Of a stretch of 7,916 nucleotides of DNA, positions 1-5,039 are shown piece by piece. The position numbers and the translations under genes are program-made. This DNA comes from UCB2 sp964475735. Lineage in GTDB: Bacteria; Chloroflexota; Dehalococcoidia; Tepidiformales; Tepidiformaceae. The notes under the pieces were generated by a model. That model was not told the origin of the DNA, ran no database searches, and worked only from the letters and a program-made list of their open reading frames with translations. Location of the stretch: the NCBI GenBank assembly GCA_964475735.1, contig CAYYYI010000122.1, positions 1-7,916 of the forward strand. Reading direction: 5' to 3'. Numbering within the stretch: the first letter of the stretch is position 1; each line of letters begins with the position of its first letter.

Positions 1-300
1 ATCGTGTCGCGGATGCTGGCGACCGTGCGCAGCGGGCTTGTCAGCCCGCACATGACCACCGACGGCCCGCCGTTGGCGCTCAGCCACGAAGGACCCTACG
101 AGCTAACCGATCTCGATACCGAGATCATCGCCGCCATGGCCTCCTACTACGAGCACGACGAAGGCCCGGAGTCGGACGAAGAGCCCCACATCGTCGCAGG
201 CCGGGCAACCCTTGCCGCCGCGCGCTACGCCGCCGCCATGGTCCACAACCTGCCCCTACCGTCGCCAGGACCGCGCCAGCCCGGCTCGACGGCCGCATAG
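1..300 (+). CDS. Hypothetical protein, 5' end probably outside the window
   Basis: This reading frame is open from the left edge to TAG at 298-300. A GTG at 4 and an ATG at 13 are possible starts, but no upstream sequence is available to judge them, so I treat the gene as 5'-partial. At least 98 residues are visible, with strongly GC-biased third codon positions, which supports real coding. There is an acidic stretch at about residues 50-60 (Y-Y-E-H-D-E-G followed by E-S-D-E-E), then an Ala-rich probable helix (about 64-82) and a Pro/Gly/Ser-rich tail. I do not recognise the family. It sits just upstream of the capsid transcription unit but is separated from it by a hairpin and a promoter, so it is probably the last gene of a separate operon of the same element. 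Its function is unknown. Confidence 0.55.
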   Translation: MVSRMLATVRSGLVSPHMTTDGPPLALSHEGPYELTDLDTEIIAAMASYYEHDEGPESDEEPHIVAGRATLAAARYAAAMVHNLPLPSPGPRQPGSTAA

Positions 301-313
301 AGTACCAACATCG

Positions 314-341
314 CCCGGGGAGCGGGGCGGCTCTCCCCGGG
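314..341 (+). terminator. Hairpin just after the first gene, possible terminator
   Basis: A perfect 9-bp stem pairs 314-322 (CCCGGGGAG) with 333-341 (CTCCCCGGG) around a 10-nt loop, beginning 14 bases after the stop codon at 300. The sequence after it is only weakly T-rich (GTCCTTCACTT), so it is not a textbook intrinsic terminator. Its position between a stop codon and a new promoter makes a transcript-end role likely. Confidence 0.5.
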
Positions 342-345
342 GTCC

Positions 346-376
346 TTCACTTCCGGCGCCCGGACAGTGCTATGAT
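346..376 (+). promoter_or_regulatory. Extended -10 sigma70-type promoter for the capsid unit
   Basis: TGCTATGAT at 368-376 is a full extended -10 element (TGN plus TATGAT, 5 of 6 matches to TATAAT). A partial -35 match, TTCACT at 346-351, lies 19 bp upstream. That spacing is long, but extended -10 promoters tolerate a poor -35. The predicted start near 383 gives a leader of roughly 97 nt before the capsid start codon. Confidence 0.55.
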
Positions 377-382
377 CTCAAT

Positions 383-479
383 AGCGGCGCTGCCCGGGGC
401 CGCGAAGCACTTGGAGATGGCAGTCCGGGCGATGCCTCCCAAAGCGCGTCATCTTGCGCCAATGTGGGAGGCTTTTTTC
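383..479 (+). promoter_or_regulatory. Structured leader with terminator-like hairpin that holds the capsid SD
   Basis: The leader ends in a hairpin. GCCTCCCA (434-441) pairs perfectly with TGGGAGGC (465-472), an inner stem pairs GCGC 444-447 with GCGC 456-459, and six Ts follow at 473-478. This is the layout of an intrinsic terminator. The right arm also contains GGGAGG (466-471), the Shine-Dalgarno 8 nt before the capsid ATG at 480. The same fold could therefore end transcription or hide the ribosome binding site. Upstream, GCGGC 384-388 can pair with GCCGC 399-403, while GCCCGG 392-397 can pair with CCGGGC 425-430. These two pairings exclude each other, which would suit a switch. A separate small RNA of about 95 nt ending at the T tract is an alternative reading. 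No known riboswitch class was recognised. Confidence 0.5.
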
Positions 480-1754
480 ATGTCCAACACAGCTGCATCC
501 AAGGTCACCTTGGACCAAATCCGCGAGACCGAGAAGACAGCAGGCGAGCTCTGGGCGGCCCTCGAAAAGAAGCGCGGCCATCTGCTCAAGGCCGGAATCG
601 ACGTCTTCGACCCGGCCAACCGCGCGCAGGCCGACGATCTGCTTGACCTTCATGCGGCCTTCGACTCTGCCTCGCGCCACGCCGACGTCCTCAAGCGCCA
701 GTACGGTTCTGAGACCGGCCGCGACCTCTTTTCCGGTCGCAGCCCGAGCGACCGCCTGCCCGTCCCGGCCTCGCAGCCCGGTGGAGCACTGGCCGGGACG
801 GCGTTCGCAAACCACGCCCGCGAAACCAGGGCGCACGACGCCCCTTCCGGGGGCGCCGGCCTCCCGTCCATCCTCGCGAGCTACCTTTCGCGCCCCGTCG
901 CGGATGGCGGTTATCGCGCCGCCTTCGACGTGACCGGGGGTGGTGGTGTCGCCTCGCCGCCCATGATGACCTCCACCTTCTCGCGGCTGCCCCATCGGCC
1001 GCTCAGCGTCCTGGACCTCATCCCGTTCGAAGACGTGGCGGGACTCGGTGGCGAGAGCCTCGACTACCTTCGTCAGACGGTCTACACCAACGCCGCGGCC
1101 GTGACGGCCCACCTGGCCGCGAAGCCAGAGAGCACCCTGTCGGTTGAGCGGGCCAGCACGAGCCTCTACACCGTCGCGACGGTCAGCGACCAGATCCCGC
1201 GGCAGCTCCTGGCAGCCTTTGGTGACCTTGAGAGCTTCGTCAGCAACGAGCTGGGGCTCGCAGTGCTGGAATCCTGCGAGAACTACGCCTTGAACGGGAC
1301 CGGCTCGGGCCAGCCCACCGGCATCCTCAACGCGAGCATCGGCTCGCAGGCGAAGGGCGGCGACTCCACGGCCGATGCGATCCGCAAGGCGATTACGACG
1401 CTGCGAAACGCGCATGTGACGCCGGAAGCCGTGATCATGAACCCCAGCGACCTCGAGACGCTGGAGATGGAGACCGACGCGAACGGCCAGTATCTGCTTG
1501 GTGGCCCGGTCGGCAGCGCCCCGGGGTCCATCTGGCGCGTTCGTGTCGTGGAGAGCACGGCCCTTGCGGCCGGGACCGGACTCGTGGGCAACTTCGCCCT
1601 CGGCGCCCGGCGGTGGATGGGCCTTTCGCGGCTGGCGTGGTCCGAAGCCGTCAGCGATGACTTCGCGAAGAACGCCGTCCGCTTCCTGGCCGAAACCGGC
1701 TTCGGCTTCGCGACGCTGCGCGCGAATCACTTCGTCGCGGTGACGGGCATCTAG
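480..1754 (+). CDS. HK97-fold phage major capsid protein with N-terminal delta domain
   Basis: A 424-residue protein with the layout of HK97-type major capsid proteins (Phage_capsid family). Residues about 8-77 are charged and helical, like the scaffolding delta domain that is removed during head maturation. Residues 78-130 form a Pro/Gly/Ala-rich linker where cleavage would fall. The shell domain follows, with the family signature NGTGSGQPTGIL (272-283), VIMNPSDLETLE (318-329), a G-x-I-W-R-V-R-V-V-E-S strand (349-359), and a C-terminal F-A-x-N-x-V-R-F-L-A-E-T run before the final Ala-Asn-His-Phe. I chose ATG 480 because GGGAGG lies 8 nt upstream; in-frame ATGs at 372, 417, 432 and 462 lack a suitable SD. 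No portal or maturation protease is visible, so a protease must lie elsewhere in the element, come from a helper phage, or be missing. It is co-directional with the HTH gene two bases downstream. An encapsulin is unlikely because the delta domain is present. Confidence 0.9.
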   Translation: MSNTAASKVTLDQIRETEKTAGELWAALEKKRGHLLKAGIDVFDPANRAQADDLLDLHAAFDSASRHADVLKRQYGSETGRDLFSGRSPSDRLPVPASQPGGALAGTAFANHARETRAHDAPSGGAGLPSILASYLSRPVADGGYRAAFDVTGGGGVASPPMMTSTFSRLPHRPLSVLDLIPFEDVAGLGGESLDYLRQTVYTNAAAVTAHLAAKPESTLSVERASTSLYTVATVSDQIPRQLLAAFGDLESFVSNELGLAVLESCENYALNGTGSGQPTGILNASIGSQAKGGDSTADAIRKAITTLRNAHVTPEAVIMNPSDLETLEMETDANGQYLLGGPVGSAPGSIWRVRVVESTALAAGTGLVGNFALGARRWMGLSRLAWSEAVSDDFAKNAVRFLAETGFGFATLRANHFVAVTGI

Positions 1755-1756
1755 CC

Positions 1757-1984
1757 GTGAGCGCCTCGGTGGACCGCTGGCTCAGGCAGGGGCGAAGGGA
1801 GATGTCCCCCCGGTCCCGCGGCGACACGCTGCCGCTTGTACAGGCGGCAGCGGCGATGGGCCGGAGTGAAGCCGAGGTCCGCGACCTGGCCTTGGGCGGG
1901 ATGCTCGACTACGAGATGGCTGGCGACGTGATGCGCGTGCGCCCCAAGCTGATCGCAGGTCCGCGCATCCGCGCCGTGGTGTAG
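1757..1984 (+). CDS. Small HTH_17/excisionase-like DNA-binding protein
   Basis: A 75-residue basic protein. Residues 24-64 follow the MerR/HTH_17 excisionase pattern: a hydrophobic start (T-L-P-L-V), the first helix Q-A-A-A-A-M-G, a recognition helix S-E-A-E-V-R-D-L-A, then G-G-M-L and a short wing ending M-R-V-R-P. Proteins of this type bind DNA as excisionases that turn an integrase towards excision, or as small phage regulators. The GTG start lies 2 nt after the capsid stop codon, with no SD of its own, so translation is probably coupled to the capsid gene. An in-frame ATG at 1802 is an alternative start that would give 60 residues, but its purine-rich run (AAGGGAG, 1795-1801) abuts the codon. 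A location next to a probable attachment site fits an excisionase role; a head-gene regulator or an unrelated head accessory protein is also possible. Confidence 0.6.
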   Translation: MSASVDRWLRQGRREMSPRSRGDTLPLVQAAAAMGRSEAEVRDLALGGMLDYEMAGDVMRVRPKLIAGPRIRAVV

Positions 1985-1986
1985 CA

Positions 1987-2006
1987 GGACGGGCGTCAGA
2001 CCGTCC
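1987..2006 (+). other. Short hairpin after the HTH gene
   Basis: GGACGG (1987-1992) pairs with CCGTCC (2001-2006) around an 8-nt loop, starting 2 bases after the stop codon. It may stabilise the 3' end or simply flank the larger terminator that follows. Confidence 0.3.
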
Positions 2007-2016
2007 CAGCCTCTCC

Positions 2017-2052
2017 GGGCGGACCTCGGAATATGACCTCCGGGGTCCGCCC
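2017..2052 (+). terminator. Strong terminator hairpin closing the capsid-HTH operon
   Basis: A 14-bp stem pairs 2017-2030 (GGGCGGACCTCGGA) with 2039-2052 (TCCGGGGTCCGCCC). The only imperfection is one G-U wobble, and the loop is 8 nt (2031-2038). The trailing sequence CTATTCG is only moderately T-rich. It starts 33 bases after the HTH stop and closes the operon, probably insulating the element from the host genes to the right. Confidence 0.65.
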
Positions 2053-2137
2053 CTATTCGTCCCTGGGGCGCGGACCAGACTGAGAGCGCACTCGGCCCGG
2101 ACGGCCAGCCGTCCGGATAGGAGTACGTTGACGGCGG

Positions 2138-2160
2138 TGACCCCTCATTTGACCCCTCAT
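2138..2160 (+). repeat. Tandem pair of 11-bp direct repeats
   Basis: TGACCCCTCAT occurs at 2138-2148 and again at 2150-2160, a period of 12 bp. The second copy continues into CCAA, and this extended form recurs with one mismatch across the end of the att-like segment (2275-2287). Possible binding sites for integrase or the HTH protein (inference). Confidence 0.6.
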
Positions 2161-2167
2161 CCAAGCG

Positions 2168-2232
2168 GAACCGTGCGGTTCGCAGCGGACACGCAGGCGG
2201 CGAAACAGATTCGCCCGCGGTTCGTAGCGGAC
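2168..2232 (+). repeat. Pair of 16-bp direct repeats plus a palindrome near the att-like site
   Basis: GCGGTTCGCAGCGGAC (2175-2190) and GCGGTTCGTAGCGGAC (2217-2232) match at 15 of 16 positions and lie 42 bp apart, start to start, about four helical turns. The first copy overlaps the palindrome GAACCGTGCGGTTC (2168-2181). Helically phased repeats within 90 bp of an att core are typical of integrase arm-type or excisionase sites. That role is inferred; the repeats themselves are seen directly. Confidence 0.6.
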
Positions 2233-2253
2233 CGTGGCGGCCCGTCTCGTGAA

Positions 2254-2278
2254 GTTCAACTCCCCCGCGTCTCCACCA
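2254..2278 (+). other. Attachment site (att) made of a tmRNA-type 3' end
   Basis: The segment opens with the T-loop consensus G-TTCAACT-C, continues with a C run (2262-2266) and ends CGTCTCCACCA (2268-2278). This is the layout of a tRNA-like 3' end: T-loop, 3' T-stem strand, 7-nt acceptor strand CGTCTCC, discriminator A and CCA. The A discriminator and the C-G-T-C-T-C-C strand resemble bacterial tmRNA ends as I know them. No matching acceptor 5' strand (GGAGACG) or intact T-stem is found upstream: bases before 2254 (GTGAA) cannot pair with the C run. One base (G2267) is extra relative to the standard spacing. It is therefore a 3' fragment and not a working RNA gene. With a phage capsid operon to the left and host genes to the right, it is best read as the att junction on the side of the element away from the intact RNA gene. 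Confidence 0.6.
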
Positions 2279-2285
2279 CTCATCC

Positions 2286-2317
2286 AACGGGGGCTGCCAA
2301 TGCGGCGGCCCCCGTTT
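2286..2317 (+). terminator. Hairpin terminator directly after the att-like RNA 3' end
   Basis: AACGGGGGC (2286-2294) pairs with GCCCCCGTT (2308-2316). The stem continues inwards through 2295-2298 with 2304-2307 (one T-G wobble) to a 5-nt loop, 13 bp in all, and is followed by TTTCGCATTT. It begins 8 bases after the CCA of the tmRNA-like segment, where the native terminator of that RNA gene would lie. It also sits 24 bases past the stop of the convergent methyltransferase gene and may serve both strands. Confidence 0.6.
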
Positions 2318-2339
2318 CGCATTTGCCGGTCCCGTGGTC

Positions 2340-3188
2340 CTACCGCTTCCGCCCGATGACGATGATGTGGTCGCCCCGATCCGCCAGGCGCGGGTCCTCG
2401 CAGAGGGCGAGCTCGAGCTGCAGGAGAGCCTCGCGTCCCGGGGCGCTCGCGGCGGTCTTCTCAAGCGGCACCAGGCCCCACGAAAGCGGGTTCGCCACGC
2501 CTGTCCGCATCACGTCGCACCCGCTTTCGGCAACCAGGTCTCGCAGGTGGTCTGCGGAGAAGAGCGCCATAGGCCGGTGGAACTCGGGCGACTCCTGGAC
2601 GGTCATCACGCAGCCTGGCAGGGCCGGGAGGCCGTCGCCCAGTTCCAGGTGGTCCGCCATGGTCTCAAGGAACCCGGGAATGTCGAGGAGGCCGAGCAGT
2701 TGCAGCACGCCGTAGAGAGTCATCGCGCTGAGCGCGACGAATCCTCCGGGCTGCGCAACGCGCACCAGCTCGCGCAGAGCTTCGCGGTGGCGCTCGCGGG
2801 TGTAGGAGACGGCCCCGCCATAGCAGACCACGCCATCGAAGCGCCCCTCCGGGAAGACGCCCAGATCGCAGATGTCGAGCTCGTGGACGCCGTCGACCTG
2901 GCTCTCCAGGCCGGCCGCCCGCACGTTCGCCACCGCCAACTCCAGTTGCACCGGCGAAAGGTCCGCCAGGGTGACCGTGGCGCCTGCGCGCATCAGGTCG
3001 ATGGCGTATCGCCCGGGGCCGCAGCCGGCGTCGAGGATTCGCATCCCCGGCCGGACCTCGGGCGAGAGGAGCTTCCAGTGAATGGCGTAGCTCGTCTGCC
3101 CGGCGACGTCACGGGCGAGCCGCTCCCACTCGCGCTGGCCGTAGCGGTCGAAGAACTGGCGGACGGACTGCTGGTCGTACGTGTCCAC
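2340..3188 (-). CDS. Class I SAM-dependent methyltransferase
   Basis: A 282-residue protein with a Rossmann-type methyltransferase core. Motif I is at residues 51-59 (ILDAGCGPG), binding the methionine part of SAM. The acidic end of strand 2 is at 72-78 (VTLADLS), and D105/D108 in LDICDLG and the hydrophobic run FDGVVCYGG (117-125) correspond to the later strands. R-V-A-Q-P-G-G-F-V (143-151) is the usual post-motif III turn. The C-terminal 100 or so residues probably form the substrate lid. The substrate (small molecule, lipid or quinone) cannot be told from this sequence. The GTG start at 3188 is supported by GGGAGG at 3200-3195, 6 nt upstream on the minus strand. It diverges from the C-S lyase gene and converges on the att junction, with its 3' end 24 bases from the terminator hairpin. 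It is the first host gene beyond the element. Confidence 0.85.
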   Translation of the reverse strand: MDTYDQQSVRQFFDRYGQREWERLARDVAGQTSYAIHWKLLSPEVRPGMRILDAGCGPGRYAIDLMRAGATVTLADLSPVQLELAVANVRAAGLESQVDGVHELDICDLGVFPEGRFDGVVCYGGAVSYTRERHREALRELVRVAQPGGFVALSAMTLYGVLQLLGLLDIPGFLETMADHLELGDGLPALPGCVMTVQESPEFHRPMALFSADHLRDLVAESGCDVMRTGVANPLSWGLVPLEKTAASAPGREALLQLELALCEDPRLADRGDHIIVIGRKR

Positions 3189-3217
3189 CTTTGGCCTCCC
3201 GGGCGCGCAGATGGCGC

Positions 3218-3226
3218 ATTATGACA
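3218..3226 (-). promoter_or_regulatory. Extended -10 promoter of the methyltransferase
   Basis: On the minus strand TGTCATAAT (3226 to 3218) is an extended -10 element: TGN plus CATAAT, 5 of 6 matches. It lies 29 nt upstream of the GTG start and precedes the GGGAGG SD (3200-3195). The -35 region is weak. Confidence 0.5.
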
Positions 3227-3245
3227 CCTGCACCTTGACCCATGC

Positions 3246-3273
3246 TTGCACCACACCGGCGATGGTTCAGAAT
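3246..3273 (+). promoter_or_regulatory. Possible promoter of the C-S lyase gene
   Basis: TTGCAC (3246-3251) and CAGAAT (3268-3273) are 16 bp apart and end 10 nt before the ATG at 3284, so the transcript would be almost leaderless. Both hexamers are only partial matches. This divergent arrangement shares the 95-bp intergenic region with the methyltransferase promoter. Confidence 0.3.
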
Positions 3274-3283
3274 CCAGCGGGCA

Positions 3284-4441
3284 ATGCCTCACGACTTCGA
3301 CACCGTCTACGACCGCACCGCCACCGAGAGCTCGAAGTGGCACACCTACCCGCCGGACGTGCTCCCCATGTTCGTCGCGGACATGGACTTCCGTTCGCCG
3401 GAGCCGGTCATCCGTGCGCTGCGAGAGAGAATAGAGCACGGCTTCTTCGGCTACGGAACGGAGCGGGCGGAGTTCCGGGAAGTGGTTTGCGCGCGGCTCG
3501 CGCGGCGGTACGGCTGGGTCGTAGAGCCGGAGGCGATCGTGCTGATGCCAGGGGTCATCGCCTCGTTCAACCTGGCAGCGAAGACGTTCACGGCGCCGGG
3601 CCAGGGAGTGCTCACGCACACCCCGACCTACGGGCCCATCCTCCACTGCCCCGAGCACTACGACCTGGAACGCCACGAGGCGCCGCTCGTCCCCGGACCG
3701 GGCGAGCGCTACGAATGCAACCCGGCGGCGTTCGACGCCGCCGTGAATGAGCGGACGCGCATTTTCCTGCTCTGCAACCCGCACAACCCCACGGGACGGG
3801 TCTTCACTCGTTCAGAGCTTGCGGCGATGGCCGAAACCTGCTTGCGCGAAGACCTGCTCATCGTCGCCGACGAGATCCACTGCGACCTCGTGTACCCGGG
3901 TGCGGCGCACGTGCCCATCGCCACGCTTTCGCCCGAGGTTGAAGCGCGCACGATCACCCTCATGGCCCCGAGCAAGACATTCAATCTGCCGGGGCTAAAG
4001 TGTTCGATTGCCATCGTTCCAAACGCGGACCTCCGCAAGCGGTTCGTGGAAGCCCGGGCCGACCTCGTGCGCGTGCCCAACATCCTTGGCTACACGGCCT
4101 CGCTCGCCGCCTACCGCGACTGTGATGCGTGGCTCCTCGACCTGATCACGTACCTGGAGGGCAATCGCGCCCTTGTCGCACGTTATGTCGCGGCGAAACT
4201 GCCGGACATACGGTTCTGCCCACCCGAAGGCACCTACCTCGCCTGGCTCGACTGCCGCGCTCTCCCAGTGCCGGACGGCGACCCCTACCGGTTCTTCCTC
4301 GAGCAGGCAAGGGTAGGGCTCAGCAACGGCGCCAACTTCGGCGAGCGCGGGCACGGCTTCGTGCGCCTCAACTTCGGCTGTCCGCGCAGCCTGCTGGAGG
4401 AAGGGCTGGAGCGCATGGCGCGGGCGATTCAGTCGCTGTGA
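3284..4441 (+). CDS. MalY/PatB-type PLP-dependent C-S lyase (class I/II aminotransferase fold)
   Basis: A 385-residue fold-type I PLP enzyme, matching the usual 385-390 residues of MalY/PatB cystathionine beta-lyase-like proteins. The N-terminus (DFDTVYDRTATESSKWHTY, then MFVADMDF at 29-36) is diagnostic for this subgroup. Cofactor-site residues are visible: NPHNPTGRV (165-173, Asn contacting PLP), ADEIHCDL (195-202, Asp196 to the pyridine N), APSKTFNLPGL (228-238, Lys231 forming the Schiff base) and R361 in FVRLNFG binding the substrate carboxylate. The likely reaction is beta-elimination on cystathionine or cysteine conjugates, releasing thiol or homocysteine, pyruvate and ammonia in the cytoplasm. 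An aminotransferase activity cannot be excluded. ATG 3284 is preferred over the ATG at 3242 because it fits the family N-terminus; its SD (AGCGGG) is weak. The stop overlaps the next gene by four bases. Confidence 0.87.
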   Translation: MPHDFDTVYDRTATESSKWHTYPPDVLPMFVADMDFRSPEPVIRALRERIEHGFFGYGTERAEFREVVCARLARRYGWVVEPEAIVLMPGVIASFNLAAKTFTAPGQGVLTHTPTYGPILHCPEHYDLERHEAPLVPGPGERYECNPAAFDAAVNERTRIFLLCNPHNPTGRVFTRSELAAMAETCLREDLLIVADEIHCDLVYPGAAHVPIATLSPEVEARTITLMAPSKTFNLPGLKCSIAIVPNADLRKRFVEARADLVRVPNILGYTASLAAYRDCDAWLLDLITYLEGNRALVARYVAAKLPDIRFCPPEGTYLAWLDCRALPVPDGDPYRFFLEQARVGLSNGANFGERGHGFVRLNFGCPRSLLEEGLERMARAIQSL

Positions 4442-5007
4442 GCCGGAGAGCAGCCCTTGGGGTCGACCTTGGCCTGAAGCTCCTGCTGGTGCTCCTCCTG
4501 CTCATGGCCGTCGCCTTCCCCGATTGGGAGCAGTTCGAGGGGAAGGCAATCGGCACGCGCATCCTCACGTACCCGCTCTCGGGGCTCGTCATACCCGCGG
4601 CGTGGTGGTTGTTCTTCCGAAAGCACCCGTTCCCGATCGCGGCCGACATCGTGGTCATCCTGCCGTTCGTCATCGACACGGCGGGCAACGCGGCGAACCT
4701 ATACAACACCATCTGGTGGTGGGACGACGCGAACCACTTCGTGAATTGGGGCCTGCTCACGGCGGCGTTCATGCTGGTGACTCGCCCCGTGGGGCTGCCG
4801 TGGTGGAACGCGCTCGCCCTGGGGGCAGGCTTCGGCGCCGCGACGGCTATCGCATGGGAGCTGCTCGAATACTTTGCCTTCATCCGCAACTCGCCCGAGC
4901 TGGAGACTGCCTACACCGACACCCTCGGGGACCTATCGCTGGGGCTGAGCGGATCAGTCGTCGCTGCCACCATCATCGCCGCCGCATTCCGCGACACCGG
5001 ACGGTAG
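4438..5007 (+). CDS. YjdF/DUF2238-like integral membrane protein
   Basis: A 189-residue protein starting at GTG 4438, which overlaps the TGA of the C-S lyase (GTGA) and implies translational coupling. Hydrophobic segments at about residues 11-28, 43-60, 68-85, 102-117, 122-147 and 166-184 suggest five or six membrane spans. Conserved-looking polar motifs are WWDDANHFVNW (94-104), WELLEY (140-145) and YTDTLGDLSLGLSGS (159-173). The D/H-containing loop, the W-E-x-x-E-Y helix and the D-T-x-G-D-L motif recall the YjdF/DUF2238 membrane family, whose biochemical role I do not know. Assignment to that family is by motif recall and is moderate. The frame can be read further upstream inside the C-S lyase gene, but those starts would give a long hydrophilic Arg-rich extension that looks like out-of-frame coding sequence. 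Confidence 0.7.
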   Translation: MSRRAALGVDLGLKLLLVLLLLMAVAFPDWEQFEGKAIGTRILTYPLSGLVIPAAWWLFFRKHPFPIAADIVVILPFVIDTAGNAANLYNTIWWWDDANHFVNWGLLTAAFMLVTRPVGLPWWNALALGAGFGAATAIAWELLEYFAFIRNSPELETAYTDTLGDLSLGLSGSVVAATIIAAAFRDTGR

Positions 5008-5039
5008 CCAGCCATTCGCGTAGCCCCGATGGTCGCCGC

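Noticed and set aside
413..440. Fluoride riboswitch resemblance (GGAGATGGCA followed by GATGCC)
   Set aside because: Only 8 nt separate the two motifs, too few for the stems and pseudoknot of that class, and the downstream gene is a capsid protein.
378..1730. Long antisense open frame (450 codons) opposite the capsid gene
   Set aside because: GC-rich coding DNA often leaves the complementary frame open. The product is Arg/Gly/Val-rich with no domain, while the plus strand encodes a clear capsid protein.
480..1754. Encapsulin nanocompartment instead of a phage capsid
   Set aside because: The protein has an N-terminal delta-type scaffold region and linker, and lies next to an excisionase-like gene and an att-like site; encapsulins lack the delta domain and usually neighbour cargo genes.
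2138..2232. CRISPR array
   Set aside because: Only two copies of each repeat, 11 and 16 bp long, with no regular spacer pattern and no cas genes.
2184..2278. Complete tRNA or tmRNA gene ending at 2278
   Set aside because: No acceptor 5' strand complementary to CGTCTCC, no D-arm or anticodon arm, and the bases before the T-loop cannot pair with the C run.
2268..2317. Circularly permuted (two-piece) tmRNA with its 5' part after the CCA
   Set aside because: The sequence after the CCA is a perfect terminator-type hairpin; its G run is used in that stem and does not match the needed GGAGACG.
2334..3224. Plus-strand open frame of 296 codons opposite the methyltransferase
   Set aside because: Mirror of a gene with clear SAM-binding motifs; the product is low-complexity His/Arg/Ala-rich and has no recognisable domain.
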